DNA from: Salinigranum halophilum
GTDB taxonomy: Archaea > Halobacteriota > Halobacteria > Halobacteriales > Haloferacaceae
DNA: 64,000 bases
Direction: 5' to 3'
Assembly (NCBI RefSeq): GCF_007004735.1
Contig: NZ_SSNL01000005.1
Coordinates: forward strand, 434,001 to 498,000
Shown here: positions 1 to 9,513 of the stretch, one piece after another
How the letters are laid out: each line of letters opens with the position of its first letter
Numbering within the stretch: position 1 is the first letter of the stretch
Made by a program: the position numbers and the translations under genes
Notes under the pieces: model-generated
Database searches by the model: none
What the model was told of the DNA's origin: nothing
The model's input: only the letters and a program-made list of their open reading frames with translations

Positions 1-1622
1 GCGCCGAGGGCGTCGAACGCCTCGTCGTTGAACGTCTTGATGGCGGTGAGGATACCGTACGTCTTCGCCGGTTCGCAGTAGGTGTCCGTCGGGTGGAACG
101 CGTTCTGCTGGAGGTACGCCTCGCGGAGGTAGCGGGCCACCTCGAGGGTGAGCTGCTGGTCCTCCGGCAAGGCGTCCTTCCCGACCAGCTGGACGATCTC
201 CTGGAGTTCGGCCTCCTCGTCGAGGGTGTCGACCGCCCACTGGCGGATCTCCGACCACTCGTCGGTGACGTTGTCCTGGAACCAGGGGTCGAGCTGTTCG
301 CGGTACAGGGAGTACGACTCGTTCCAGTTGATGGAGGGGAAGTGCCGACGCTCGGCGAGGTCGGCGTCGAGCGCCCAGAAGCACTTCACGATACGCAGGG
401 TGTTCTGCGTGACCGGCTCGGAGAAGTCGCCGCCGGGCGGCGAGACGGCCCCGATGACCGAGATAGAGCCCTCGGTGCCGTTGATGTTCTCGAAGTAGCC
501 GGCACGCTCGTAGAACTGCGAGAGGCGCGCGGAGAGGTAGGCGGGGTAGCCCTCCTCGCCGGGCATCTCCTCCAGTCGGGAGGAGATCTCGCGCATGGCC
601 TCGGCCCACCGGGAGGTGGAGTCGGCCATCAGCGCCACGTCGTACCCCATGTCGCGGTAGAACTCCGCGATGGTGATGCCCGTGTACACGCACGATTCGC
701 GTGCGGCGACGGGCATGTTCGACGTGTTGGCGATGAGCGACGTGCGGGCCATGAGCGGGTTCCCCGTCTTCGGGTCGTCCAGTTCGGGGAAGTCCTCGAT
801 GACCTCGGTCATCTCGTTACCGCGCTCGCCACAGCCGACGTAGACGACGATGTCGGCGTCGGCCCACTTCGCGAGCTGGTGCTGGGTGACGGTCTTTCCG
901 GAGCCGAACGGACCGGGAATCGCGGCCGTCCCACCCTTCGCGATGGGGAACAGGCCGTCGAGGATGCGCTGCCCCGACACGAGCGGTTCGGTCGGGGTCT
1001 GCTTCTCCACGCTCGGCCGGGCCGAACGGACCGGCCACTCCTGGTGCATCGTGATCTCCTCGCCGCTCTCGAGGGTGACGACCGCCTCTTCGACGTTGAA
1101 GTCGCCCGCTTCCGCGGCTTCGACGACGCCGCCCTCGGAGCCGGGGGGCACCATGACCTTGTGGTCGATGCTCACCGTCTCCTCGACGACGCCGACGACG
1201 TCACCGGATTCGACCTCGTCACCGACCTCGACGGTGGGCTCGAAGGCCCACTCCTTCTCGAGGTCGATGCCGGGGGCGTCGACGCCGCGGTCGAGGAACG
1301 CACTGTTCATCTTGGATTCGAGGACGTCGAGGGGCCGCTGGACACCGTCGTAGATGGAGTCCAGCAGTCCCGGCCCCAGGTCGACCGTCAGCGGCTCGCC
1401 CGTGTTCTCGACGGGTTCGCCCGGGCCGACGCCGGAGGTCTCCTCGTACACCTGGATGGTCGTGATGTCGCCTTCGATCTCGATGACTTCGCCCATCAGC
1501 CCTTCGTCGCCCACGTAGACGACGTCGTTCATCCGGGCGTCGAGGTCGACGGCCTGTACGACCGGACCACTCACGCTCTCGATGATGCCGTCCTCTCGGA
1601 CGTCCTGTGTTGCCTGACTCAT
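1..1622 (-). CDS. atpA: A-type ATP synthase catalytic subunit A (3' end outside window)
   Basis: Catalytic subunit of the archaeal A1 head, which makes ATP from ADP and phosphate driven by ion flow through the membrane rotor. About 540 of the usual 580-590 residues are visible; the C-terminus lies beyond the left edge. The start [12 protein letters not shown] is followed by the N-terminal beta-barrel, the non-homologous insert typical of A/V-type catalytic subunits, and a perfect P-loop GPFGSGKT at about residues 237-244. The uninterrupted P-loop shows there is no intein at this frequent insertion site. It is the seventh gene of the operon, starting 3 nt after the atpF stop, so translation is probably coupled. 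atpB and atpD would be expected next, outside the window. Confidence 0.97.
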   Translation of the reverse strand, partial: MSQATQDVREDGIIESVSGPVVQAVDLDARMNDVVYVGDEGLMGEVIEIEGDITTIQVYEETSGVGPGEPVENTGEPLTVDLGPGLLDSIYDGVQRPLDVLESKMNSAFLDRGVDAPGIDLEKEWAFEPTVEVGDEVESGDVVGVVEETVSIDHKVMVPPGSEGGVVEAAEAGDFNVEEAVVTLESGEEITMHQEWPVRSARPSVEKQTPTEPLVSGQRILDGLFPIAKGGTAAIPGPFGSGKTVTQHQLAKWADADIVVYVGCGERGNEMTEVIEDFPELDDPKTGNPLMARTSLIANTSNMPVAARESCVYTGITIAEFYRDMGYDVALMADSTSRWAEAMREISSRLEEMPGEEGYPAYLSARLSQFYERAGYFENINGTEGSISVIGAVSPPGGDFSEPVTQNTLRIVKCFWALDADLAERRHFPSINWNESYSLYREQLDPWFQDNVTDEWSEIRQWAVDTLDEEAELQEIVQLVGKDALPEDQQLTLEVARYLREAYLQQNAFHPTDTYCEPAKTYGILTAIKTFNDEAFDALG

Positions 1623-1625
1623 GTG

Positions 1626-1946
1626 TTATTCGTCCATTAGGTCGATACCGATGGCTCGTTTGATCTGTTCGCGGAGGCCGCCCGCGCCGGCGCCGCCGCC
1701 GAGAGTGACGAGCACCGGTTCGATGCTCCCCTCGACGGCCTGTCGAGCCTGCCGGGACAGGTGGTCCATGTCGTCGTCGTGCATCACGATGATGCCGACC
1801 TCGTCGTCGTCGAGCGTCTCCATAACGGCCTCGTCGAGCGATTCGTCCTTCTCCTCGTCGGGGACGTTCCGGAACTTCCGGACGCCCGCGAGGCGAAAGC
1901 CCGTGGTGAAGTCGGGGCTGCCGACCACGGCAATCTCCTGACTCAT
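1626..1946 (-). CDS. atpF: A-type ATP synthase subunit F
   Basis: Small central-stalk subunit of the A1 sector, which sits with subunit D in the rotor shaft and modulates ATPase activity. I chose the start MSQEIAVVGSPDF because it overlaps the atpC stop by 4 nt (ATGA) and gives 106 residues, the family's normal size; the longer open frame upstream lies inside atpC. Hallmarks are the N-terminal Rossmann-like strand with GSPDFTTGFRLAGV and the central strand VGIIVMHDDD. The stop is 3 nt from the atpA start. Confidence 0.95.
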   Translation of the reverse strand: MSQEIAVVGSPDFTTGFRLAGVRKFRNVPDEEKDESLDEAVMETLDDDEVGIIVMHDDDMDHLSRQARQAVEGSIEPVLVTLGGGAGAGGLREQIKRAIGIDLMDE

Positions 1947-2989
1947 AGTATCACCAGTTCCTCCTCGATCTGCTCGGGGGAGAGGCCGGCCTCGCGGGCT
2001 CGCGCGATGGCCCGGATGTTGTCGACCTCGCGCTCCTTCGCCAGGATGTACGAGATGACCGGGCTCACCGAGAGCGGGAAGACGTTCCCCAGGCTGGACG
2101 AGTACTCCAAGAGCGCCGTCTCCAGCGCCCGCTCGAACGCGATGAGGCTCTCGGCCTCCTCGAAGTCGTTGAGCGCGTCGGAGAGGTCGTCGCCGTACGT
2201 CGAGTCGCGGATACGCTGGACGAGTTCGTCGAGGTTCGACGCCAGCCCGCTCAGCTCCGCGCGGGTGAACAGCTGCCCGCCGTCGATGTAGTACTCCGCC
2301 GGGTCGATGTCCGCGCCGCTGCGGGCCAGCCGCAGGGCGTTTCGCGCGTTCCGGAAGTCGACCTCGGCCAGCAGGATGTCGCGATACTGCTGGGTCGCCT
2401 CGTCCCATCGGACCTCCGAGAGGAGGTTCTCGTAGAAGACGCGGTCGACGGCGTTCTCGAGGGGGACCAACACGCCCGCGGACTCGTACTCCTCGAACGC
2501 CGCCTCGAGCGCGGAGCCGAAGATGGTCCGGTCGAGGGTGTCGATGACCTCCTCGATGCTGGTCGCTTCCAGCAGCCGGTTGACGAGCCGTTCGTCGAAC
2601 TCACCGGCGCGGATGAGGTCGGCTTCGACGTCCGCTCGCGAGGTGTCCGAGTAGATGCCGCGGATGACGGTCTTGACGTTCCACGCGTCGAACTTCCGCA
2701 GGTACCGCGCGATGAGGTCGTACAGCCGTCCGTTCGCCCAGTCGAGGATGTCGTCGAACTGCTTCGCGAGGTTGCGGTTCAGCGCGTACTCGACGAGGTC
2801 GACACCCGAGTGCCGCGCACCCAGGGCGTTGACCTCCTCTTCGTACGTCGACTCCTCCATGAACCGGGCGATTTCGGCCGTGCTCATCCGCACGAGTTTG
2901 CGGTAGTCCTCGTCCGCGAAGAGCGCGCTCCGACGGGCTCGAACACGGGCGTTGACGTACTCCGGATTCGAGCTGCCGGCTTTGCTCAT
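1943..2989 (-). CDS. atpC: A-type ATP synthase subunit C
   Basis: Subunit C (V-type subunit d homologue, 348 residues) is the socket that couples the central stalk to the membrane c-ring (subunit K). The protein is almost entirely helical and acidic, with the family's threefold repeat of helical domains; motifs such as DILDWANGRLYDLIARYLRKFD and the C-terminal LAKEREVDNIRAIARAR are typical. It overlaps atpE upstream and atpF downstream by 4 nt each, so three consecutive stop/start overlaps run through this part of the operon. No oddities in length or composition. Confidence 0.96.
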   Translation of the reverse strand: MSKAGSSNPEYVNARVRARRSALFADEDYRKLVRMSTAEIARFMEESTYEEEVNALGARHSGVDLVEYALNRNLAKQFDDILDWANGRLYDLIARYLRKFDAWNVKTVIRGIYSDTSRADVEADLIRAGEFDERLVNRLLEATSIEEVIDTLDRTIFGSALEAAFEEYESAGVLVPLENAVDRVFYENLLSEVRWDEATQQYRDILLAEVDFRNARNALRLARSGADIDPAEYYIDGGQLFTRAELSGLASNLDELVQRIRDSTYGDDLSDALNDFEEAESLIAFERALETALLEYSSSLGNVFPLSVSPVISYILAKEREVDNIRAIARAREAGLSPEQIEEELVIL

Positions 2990-3567
2990 TGGTCGAAAAG
3001 GATGCCGCTGACGTCCTTCAGGTTGTTCTCCCAGACGGTGTCGAGGAGCGAGTCGAAGGTGTTGTCCACCCGGACGCGCGACGTCTCCGCCTCGACGATG
3101 ACGCCGCCGAGACAGTCGACGGCGTCGTCACCGAGCGAGAAGCCCTCGTAATCGGCGAGGATCTCCTCGAGCAGCGCTTCGTCCGCGGCGCGGCCGTGGA
3201 CGACGACCTCCGCGTCGTCGAACTCCGCGGCCGACGCGTCGATCAGCGCTCGGGTGAGCTCCTCGCGCTTGTCGCCGGCGAGTTCGGCCAGCTCCGCTTC
3301 GACCTGCTCTCGCACGGTCTGCAAGGCGTCGCGGCGAGCCTCGAGGCGCTCCTGTTTGGCCTCGAGTTTGGCTGCCGAGAGCGCCTGTTCGCGCTCCTGG
3401 GCGATCGTCCGTTCGACCTCCCGTTCGCGCTCTTCGATGATCGCCTCGGCGTCGGCTTCCGCCTCGGAAACGATCTCGTCAGCGCGCTCTTCGCCCTCCG
3501 TACGAATCTCCTCGGCACGCGCGCGGGCTTCGTCTCGAATGTCCTCGACAACTGTGTCCAGACTCAT
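2986..3567 (-). CDS. atpE: A-type ATP synthase peripheral-stalk subunit E
   Basis: Peripheral-stalk subunit (193 residues) that, paired with subunit H, holds the A1 head against rotation. The N-terminal half is one long, strongly charged coiled coil rich in E, A and R (about residues 1-110); the C-terminal half is the mixed alpha/beta head-binding domain. It is the first of a run of tightly overlapping genes (E-C-F) and begins 21 nt after the atpK stop. Confidence 0.96.
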   Translation of the reverse strand: MSLDTVVEDIRDEARARAEEIRTEGEERADEIVSEAEADAEAIIEEREREVERTIAQEREQALSAAKLEAKQERLEARRDALQTVREQVEAELAELAGDKREELTRALIDASAAEFDDAEVVVHGRAADEALLEEILADYEGFSLGDDAVDCLGGVIVEAETSRVRVDNTFDSLLDTVWENNLKDVSGILFDQ

Positions 3568-3588
3568 TGGTAAAGGGAAAGGGGGTGC

Positions 3589-3849
3589 TTACCCGACCAG
3601 GAAGACGACGACGAGCGCGAGAATAACGAGCGTCTCCGGAAGGACTGTGAAGATGAGTCCCTGCACGAAGAGGTTCTCGTCCTCGGCGACCGCACCGACC
3701 GCGGCGGCACCGATACCACGCTCGGCGTAGCCCGCACCGAAGGCAGCCAGTCCGACTGCCAGTGCGGCAGCGGCCTGAGCGGGGATCGCGGGAGCGGATG
3801 AGCCTTCCTGCAGTACGACGTTCGCCAGCTGGGTTGCAGCGTCAATCAT
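3589..3849 (-). CDS. atpK: A-type ATP synthase proteolipid subunit K (c-ring)
   Basis: Rotor-ring proteolipid of 86 residues with two membrane helices (about residues 25-53 and 62-86). The second helix carries the ion-binding carboxylate in LPETLVILALV; the first has a glycine-rich packing face (AAFGAGYAERGIGAAAVGA). This is the short two-helix form, not the multi-hairpin form of some methanogens. It is separated from atpI by 182 nt, unlike the other genes of the operon, and that gap holds a probable promoter, which would suit a subunit needed in about ten copies per enzyme. Confidence 0.95.
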   Translation of the reverse strand: MIDAATQLANVVLQEGSSAPAIPAQAAAALAVGLAAFGAGYAERGIGAAAVGAVAEDENLFVQGLIFTVLPETLVILALVVVFLVG

Positions 3850-3917
3850 GGTTGTGTGGTATATCTCAGTGGTGTCCGTTTGGTCGTCTCCGAACGTTCG
3901 TGTGTGGAGGCAGGGTC

Positions 3918-3931
3918 ATCATAAAGCTTCC
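3918..3931 (-). promoter_or_regulatory. Probable internal promoter (TATA-like) for atpK
   Basis: On the minus strand this stretch reads GGAAGCTTTATGAT, a TATA-like element about 70-80 nt upstream of the atpK start, within the only sizeable gap of the ATP synthase operon. Initiation about 27 nt downstream would leave a leader of roughly 50 nt. Assignment rests on position and base composition only. Confidence 0.4.
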
Positions 3932-4031
3932 CAAAAGACGTCGACAGCGCCCGATTCGGCTGAAAACGGAGTTACATCTGGTCGCGGGGCGAGCCCGCAG
4001 CGGGGGGCGAACAGGAGGGAACGGAGGTGCG

Positions 4032-6296
4032 TCAGTCGTCGGACGTGTACTTCCGCTCGTACCCGAACGGCTCGTACGGCGTCCCACCGCCGTCGAAGAA
4101 CTTGTTGAAGAACTCGACGTACTCGAGACGCACCGCCTGCAGGCCGGCACTCGTGACACCGAGCGCCAGCACGAGCGCGTGACCGATGACGAGGACGAGG
4201 AAGCCGACGAGCACGAACGCCAGGCCACCGTGGACGAGGCCGCCGAACATGACCTCGGTGACCTCGTAGCCGTGGTACATCACGGTGTCGGCCCCGGCCG
4301 GGATGGTCGGCATCCCGTCGACGCCGAAGTGCCACCCGCCCTTGCTGTCGACGTAGACGCCGAAGAACAGCAGGTTGACCGTAAAGGCCATCCCTGCCTT
4401 CGCCAGCAGCACCGCGGCGATTCGGGTGTACGACAGCACGTTGACGAGCACGTTCAGGAACTCGACGGCTTCGATAGGCTCGCCGATGATGAGGAGGACG
4501 AGTCCGACCGCGAACACTGCGAGCCCCGCCAATCCGACGACGGCGGGGAAGCCGGAGAAGCCCAGCGCGATGACGCCCTCGCTCGAGAACGTCGTGTAGA
4601 TGAACTCGGGAGCGGTCCCCCGGACGGCGTCGCTGAAGATCCAGATCCAGAGACCGTTCACCATCAGCAGCCACGAACCGGACTCGTAGAGCGCGTGTTT
4701 GAAGCCGTGGAACTCGAGGGTCTCGATGAAGTCGAGAATCCAGCCCATGTTGAGGTGGACGATGCCGATGAGCACGCTCACGAAGAGCCACGCCAGCGCC
4801 CACTCGGCGGTGGCCGGCGAGAGGCCCTTCTCTATCGGGGCGTGTTCGAGACCGACAACACCCTCCCAGAAGACCGACGCGATGGTGTGCAGTCCGAATA
4901 GCTCGCCGTAGAGGATACCGAACAGCATCGTGAACAGCCCGGCCGCGATGGTGATCCCGCCCATCGACCGGAACGCCGGCGACTCGAACTTCGAGTAGAG
5001 GAAGTACCCGATGAGGGTGTACACGACCCCGTACCCGAGGTCGCCGATCATGAACCCGAAGAACGCCGGGAACGTGAGGAAGACGAGGACCGTCGGGTCG
5101 AACTCGGTGTACTTCGGCCGGCCGACCGCGTTGACGAGCACCTCGAACGGCTTGACGACGCCCGGGTTGTCCTGGACGACCGGCGGGTCGTCGTTCTTCA
5201 TGACGACGCTGCCACCGTCCGCCTTTGCTTCCTTGCCGCCGTCGGTCTGCGCCTGCTGACCGCCGTCGGCCGCCGCGGGCGCACCGCCGCCGGAGTACTG
5301 CTCGCGAAGCTCCTCACCGCCGTGGCGGTTGAACTGCGCGTCTTCGAGCCGCTGAATCTCGACGTGGTCGCCGACAGCGTCGGTGAGTTCGGCGACGAAG
5401 TCGCCGTACCGCGTGGTGGGAATCCACCCCTCGGCGACGAAGGCGTTGTCCGTCGTCGCGAAGGTCAGCGGTGCCTCTGTCTTCTGGACCTCGATGGAGA
5501 GGCGTTCCTCGGCCGCGAGCAGGAAGCCCGCGGCGTCGAGTTTGACCTCTTCGAGTTCGCCTTCGACCGTCTCCAGTCGGGACTGGTACTTCTTCCGACG
5601 GCTCTGCAGTTCCTGGACGTACGTCTCGGGGGAGACCGACCCGTCCGTCCCGCGCACGTCGTCGGGGATGTCGGAGATGTCGGGAATCTGGACGGGCCCG
5701 AACTCCGTGCCCACGAGGGCGTCAGAGAGGGTCTCGCCCTCGTAGGTGCGAGCGAAGATGCCCAGCGTCGACCCGTCGTCGGCGGCGAAGATGCGGTAGT
5801 GTTCGACCGCCGACGAGGAGACGAGCGCTTCCTCGACGGTGTCGCGCTTGCCCTCACCCACCGACACCTCGATTGACTCGTACCCAGAGAGGAGGTCGAG
5901 GTCGATCCCGAGCGCGACGAACGGCTCCATCGACTCGATTCGCTCTTCGACCTCGCGGAGGTCGGATTCGATATCGCTCTGTCGGTCGTCGAGTTCGTTG
6001 ACGCGACCTCGGACCTCGGCGAGGTCCGCCTCGAGCGCCTCGTCGGAGACGACGCGCGTCGGGCCGGCGTCCTCCTCGTCGACGTCGAGGATGCTCTCGA
6101 TGGAGCGGATGGTGACGAGTTTCTCCGACGCGGATTCGGCACTTGCCGCCGGGGTGCCCTGTTTGAAGCCGTCCCAGGAACCGTCGTACTCGGTGACGTG
6201 GAGCAAGTTGAGGTCGTGGACTGTCTCGACGACGTCGTCCATGACCTTCTTCGAGCCCGTCACCGACACTTTGCTCATCTGCTCAGGTCTGAGCAT
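4032..6296 (-). CDS. atpI: A-type ATP synthase membrane subunit I (a-subunit)
   Basis: The 754-residue stator membrane subunit that forms the ion half-channels next to the K ring. The N-terminal half (to about residue 390) is a soluble dumbbell domain with two coiled-coil stretches that anchor the E/H peripheral stalks; the C-terminal half contains about eight membrane helices, including LSYTRIAAVLLAKAGMAF with the essential arginine. Between the halves (about residues 340-375) is a low-complexity insert rich in G, A, D and Q (AAADGGQQAQTDGG), a haloarchaeal-style linker. The start overlaps the 3' end of atpH by 14 nt. Confidence 0.96.
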   Translation of the reverse strand: MLRPEQMSKVSVTGSKKVMDDVVETVHDLNLLHVTEYDGSWDGFKQGTPAASAESASEKLVTIRSIESILDVDEEDAGPTRVVSDEALEADLAEVRGRVNELDDRQSDIESDLREVEERIESMEPFVALGIDLDLLSGYESIEVSVGEGKRDTVEEALVSSSAVEHYRIFAADDGSTLGIFARTYEGETLSDALVGTEFGPVQIPDISDIPDDVRGTDGSVSPETYVQELQSRRKKYQSRLETVEGELEEVKLDAAGFLLAAEERLSIEVQKTEAPLTFATTDNAFVAEGWIPTTRYGDFVAELTDAVGDHVEIQRLEDAQFNRHGGEELREQYSGGGAPAAADGGQQAQTDGGKEAKADGGSVVMKNDDPPVVQDNPGVVKPFEVLVNAVGRPKYTEFDPTVLVFLTFPAFFGFMIGDLGYGVVYTLIGYFLYSKFESPAFRSMGGITIAAGLFTMLFGILYGELFGLHTIASVFWEGVVGLEHAPIEKGLSPATAEWALAWLFVSVLIGIVHLNMGWILDFIETLEFHGFKHALYESGSWLLMVNGLWIWIFSDAVRGTAPEFIYTTFSSEGVIALGFSGFPAVVGLAGLAVFAVGLVLLIIGEPIEAVEFLNVLVNVLSYTRIAAVLLAKAGMAFTVNLLFFGVYVDSKGGWHFGVDGMPTIPAGADTVMYHGYEVTEVMFGGLVHGGLAFVLVGFLVLVIGHALVLALGVTSAGLQAVRLEYVEFFNKFFDGGGTPYEPFGYERKYTSDD

Positions 6297-6615
6297 TCAC
6301 CGCCTCCTCGAACTGTTCGATGGCGTATTCGACCGCCTCGTCTACGTTCGCTTCGGCCTCGTCGCGGAGCCGCTGGCGGTCGTCGGCCCCCTCTTCGAGG
6401 AGGCTCTCGCGCTCGGCGGCGATCTCCTCGCGGGCTTCGGCGAGCCGCGACTCCGCGAGCTCGTCGGCCTCCTCCTCGGCCTCCGCTCGGATACGCTCGG
6501 CCTTTGTTCGGGCCTCAGAGATCGTCTCTTCGCGGTCAGCCTCCGCCTCCGCGACGATCTCGTCGGCCTCCTGTTCGGCCTGCTTGATTCGATCGAGAAC
6601 CTCTGGTCTCGGCAT
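6283..6615 (-). CDS. atpH: A-type ATP synthase peripheral-stalk subunit H
   Basis: First gene of the operon, 110 residues, almost entirely one acidic coiled coil (E/A/R-rich heptads from about residue 5 to 105) that pairs with subunit E in the peripheral stalk. I placed the start at MPRPEVLDRIKQ because a TATA-like element lies 31-38 nt upstream; the longer frame upstream has no coiled-coil character and mixed composition. Its stop overlaps atpI. Confidence 0.9.
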   Translation of the reverse strand: MPRPEVLDRIKQAEQEADEIVAEAEADREETISEARTKAERIRAEAEEEADELAESRLAEAREEIAAERESLLEEGADDRQRLRDEAEANVDEAVEYAIEQFEEAVNAQT

Positions 6616-6645
6616 ACTCCTATCACCCGTGAGGTGTGCAAGCGG

Positions 6646-6653
6646 CGTATAAG
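6646..6653 (-). promoter_or_regulatory. TATA box of the ATP synthase operon
   Basis: CTTATACG on the minus strand, 31-38 nt upstream of the atpH start, the spacing expected for a nearly leaderless haloarchaeal transcript. No other gene lies upstream on this strand, so this is the likely main promoter of the operon. Confidence 0.5.
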
Positions 6654-6802
6654 GTGTTTGCGGAACACTCGCGTGGGACACCGCGATACGCCTCGGACAC
6701 GACGGGGGGTATGGGTCCTGCGACCAAAGTCGTTGTCCGTCGGCCGCCCGTCCCACGACAAATCCGCACCGTTATGCCAGACGACTCCTAAGCCGGCACG
6801 AG

Positions 6803-7426
6803 ATGGGAGTCCTCGAGAACAAGGCCCGGGCACGCCTCTTCTACAAGTACCTCTCGAAGGTGTACGACCAGGTGAACCCGTTCATCTGGGACGACGAGAT
6901 GCGCGCGGAGGCGCTCTCGATGATCGACATCCAGCGCGACGACAGAGTGCTCGACGTCGGCTGTGGGACGGGCTTCGCCACCGAAGGGCTGCTCGAACAC
7001 ACCGACGACGTCCACGGACTCGACCAGTCGGTCCACCAGATGGAGAGGGCGTTCGAGAAGTTCGGCAAGCGCGACCGCGTGAAGTTCTACCGCGGCGACG
7101 CCGAGCGGCTCCCGTTCAAGGACGACACGTTCGACGTCGTCTGGTCTTCGGGCTCCATCGAGTACTGGCCGAACCCCGTCGACGCACTCGTCGAGTTCCG
7201 CCGGGTCGTGAAGCCGGGGAACCAGGTGCTCGTCGTCGGCCCGGACGACCCCAAATCCTCGGTGTTCCAGAAGCTCGCCGACGCTATCATGCTCTTTTAC
7301 GACGAGGAGGAGGCCCAGCGGATGTTCGAGGCGGCCGGCTACGTCGACATCGAACACCGCGTCCTCCAGCGTCGTCCGGGGTCGCCCCGCGCCATCGTCA
7401 CCGTCGCGCGCGCTCCCGAGGAGTAG
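6803..7426 (+). CDS. SAM-dependent methyltransferase, quinone-biosynthesis type
   Basis: Class I methyltransferase of 207 residues. Motif I is VLDVGCGTGFATEG (about residues 49-62) and motif II/III region is GDAERLPFKDDTFDVVWSSGSIEYW. The last segment, and the absence of an obvious N-terminal targeting region, resemble the MPBQ/MSBQ (UbiE-like) C-methyltransferases; haloarchaea make methylated menaquinones, so ring methylation is a reasonable inference but not proven. The gene is transcribed divergently from the ATP synthase operon, and the start MGVLENKARARLFY follows a 187-nt intergenic region. Confidence 0.75.
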   Translation: MGVLENKARARLFYKYLSKVYDQVNPFIWDDEMRAEALSMIDIQRDDRVLDVGCGTGFATEGLLEHTDDVHGLDQSVHQMERAFEKFGKRDRVKFYRGDAERLPFKDDTFDVVWSSGSIEYWPNPVDALVEFRRVVKPGNQVLVVGPDDPKSSVFQKLADAIMLFYDEEEAQRMFEAAGYVDIEHRVLQRRPGSPRAIVTVARAPEE

Positions 7427-7488
7427 CGCGTCTCGCTCCCGACCACGACAGCAGTTCTCGACCCGAGATTCCGTTCGGATAACCGTCA

Positions 7489-7974
7489 TCACCCCGTCCG
7501 CACCGACGCATCGGCGACCAGTGCGTCGTCGGTGTACACGCGAACGGTGACGACCTCGCCGGTCGTGAGCACCGGTCGGTTCGTCCCGGCGACGCGGACG
7601 CTCGCCGTCTCGCCGGCCGTCCACCGCGGGTCCGACGCGCTGTTGAACGGTCCGGTCGGTCCCGCGTGGAAGCCGCGCGCGGAGAAGAACGGCACGGGGG
7701 GCTGGTGCGCCAGCGGGTCGCCGTCGACGGTCACGACGAATCGGAGGGCGGTGACGTCGAGCGCGTCGCCGCCGCGGTGCGTGAGCCTGAGTTCGTCACC
7801 GTCGACGGTGAGTGACAGGGACGCACGGAGTGGGACGCCGTCCGAGACGCCGCCGTGCCCGCTGGCGAGGACCGCCCCCGAGACGGTGACGGCGAGGCCG
7901 AACGTGACGAGGAGCAGGAGGACACCGGTGAGGGGAGCGAGTCCACGGGCGCGAGCGGTGAGTCGAGCGGACAT
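7489..7974 (-). CDS. Type IV pilin-like secreted protein
   Basis: About 161 residues. The N-terminus has the haloarchaeal pilin pattern: a short basic leader (SARLTARARG), then LAPLTG and a hydrophobic helix of about 20 residues, which is the usual substrate architecture for the prepilin peptidase PibD. The rest is a predicted beta-rich domain with no recognised motif. I prefer the start at 7974 because it puts the hydrophobic helix close to the N-terminus; an in-frame start at 8022 adds 16 basic residues. No pilus assembly genes are adjacent, so it may be a minor or orphan pilin. Confidence 0.65.
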   Translation of the reverse strand: MSARLTARARGLAPLTGVLLLLVTFGLAVTVSGAVLASGHGGVSDGVPLRASLSLTVDGDELRLTHRGGDALDVTALRFVVTVDGDPLAHQPPVPFFSARGFHAGPTGPFNSASDPRWTAGETASVRVAGTNRPVLTTGEVVTVRVYTDDALVADASVRTG

Positions 7975-8172
7975 ACGTCGGGTCACGCTGCGTTGGTCGC
8001 GGCTTCGTACTTCAACGCTCACGCCGGCGGCGGTGTGACCACGGCGTGCAGCGACGATGCGAGCGGGACCCCCTGGTGGACGGCCACGAGCACGGTCCGA
8101 AAACGCGTAGATTCGCCCGCCGCTTCGGGTATGGAAAGCGTTTTGACGTCACGATGAGGAGAACGAACGCAC

Positions 8173-9483
8173 ATGCGGAGCGCCGCGCTCACTCTCGCCC
8201 TCCTCATCATCCTCTCCGGCGCGGCACCGGCAACAGCCCTGGTTCCCACCGGTGTCGACGACGGACAGGAACCCGCATCAGCGACCGCGCTCGCGACGGC
8301 ACCCGCAGTCGCGCAGGTCGAGTCGGACATGCGCCCTGCGACGGAGATACGGGTCCAACTCGAGCGGGACACCGACGCCCGATGGACGGTCACGCATCGG
8401 TACGCGCTCGCCGGCGAGGACGAAGTCGAGGCGTTCCGCGCGCTCGGCGCAGAGTTCGAGAACGGACAGGCGAGCGTCGGGTTCGACGCCAGCGTCTTCC
8501 GGACCATCGCAGCGGAGGCCGCACAGTCGACGGGGCGGAACATGGTCATCCGCGACGTCGCGCGCGAGGCGAGCGTCGAGCGGAACACGACGGCGACCGC
8601 CACGGGGACTGGGACGGTGACACCGACGGCGACACCGACGGGAACGCCCGAGAACGAGACCGTCACGGGCGTCCTCCGGCTGTCGTTCACCTGGACGAAC
8701 TTCCTCGAACGCCGCGACGACGGGACCCTCCAGCTCGGGGACGTGTTCGTCACCAGCGACGGCGGCACGTGGCTCTCGTCGCTCGGTGACGACCAGCGAC
8801 TGACGGTCGTCACCCCACCGGGGTACGTCATCAGCCGCACGAGCTTCCCCATCCAGCAGCAGAACGGCTCGCTCATCATCGACGGGCCGCGGGAGTTCAC
8901 CAGCGAGGAACGGCTCTCGGTCACCTACCGCGAGAGCGGCCAGTCGGAACTGCCGTGGGTGCTCATCGTCGGCGGCGGCGTCGCAGTCGTCGTCGTCCTC
9001 GCGCTGGTCTTCCTCCGCTCGCGCGACCGGCGGTCGGCGGCGTCCGCGACGGGGAACGGAACCCCGATGACGAACGGCGGCGAGACGACGGCCGAGAGCC
9101 CCGAACGGACCCCCGACGACGCCGGAGCGACCGCCGGGTCGACGTCGGACGCCTCGACGACATCCCCGTCTCGGGGCCCAGAGCCGGGGCCGGGCCCAGG
9201 CCCTGGCGTCGACGCCGGTGCGGAGGACGCCGAAGCGCCCGCCGAGGACGAGGAGCCGGACTTCGACCTGCTCTCGGACGAAGAGCGCGTCGAGTACCTC
9301 CTCGAACAGCGCGGCGGGCGGATGAAGCAGGCGAACATCGTCAAGGAGACCGGCTGGTCGGACGCGAAGGTGTCACAGCTCCTCTCGTCGATGGCCGAGG
9401 CGGGTCGGGTCGAGAAGCTCAGGCTCGGCCGCGAGAACCTCATCTCGATTCCGGACGCCGACGAGGACGCGGCGGACGAGTAG
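8173..9483 (+). CDS. Membrane-anchored winged-helix regulator-like protein
   Basis: A 436-residue type I membrane protein: signal peptide (about 1-23), extracytoplasmic domain (about 50-255) interrupted by a T/P-rich linker (TATGTGTVTPTATPTGTPEN), a membrane helix around 258-277 (WVLIVGGGVAVVVVLALVFL), a disordered cytoplasmic linker with repeated G/P, and a C-terminal helix-turn-helix domain (about 355-425; MKQANIVKETGWSDAKVSQLL). Haloarchaea carry a family with this architecture, thought to link an envelope signal to transcription. No partner gene is adjacent; its target is unknown. Confidence 0.75.
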   Translation: MRSAALTLALLIILSGAAPATALVPTGVDDGQEPASATALATAPAVAQVESDMRPATEIRVQLERDTDARWTVTHRYALAGEDEVEAFRALGAEFENGQASVGFDASVFRTIAAEAAQSTGRNMVIRDVAREASVERNTTATATGTGTVTPTATPTGTPENETVTGVLRLSFTWTNFLERRDDGTLQLGDVFVTSDGGTWLSSLGDDQRLTVVTPPGYVISRTSFPIQQQNGSLIIDGPREFTSEERLSVTYRESGQSELPWVLIVGGGVAVVVVLALVFLRSRDRRSAASATGNGTPMTNGGETTAESPERTPDDAGATAGSTSDASTTSPSRGPEPGPGPGPGVDAGAEDAEAPAEDEEPDFDLLSDEERVEYLLEQRGGRMKQANIVKETGWSDAKVSQLLSSMAEAGRVEKLRLGRENLISIPDADEDAADE

Positions 9484-9513
9484 GCGGTCCGGCCGGGGGC
9501 CGAAGGCCGGGGG

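Noticed and set aside
93-1640. 515-codon plus-strand frame
   Set aside because: Antisense shadow of atpA, which has perfect motifs on the minus strand.
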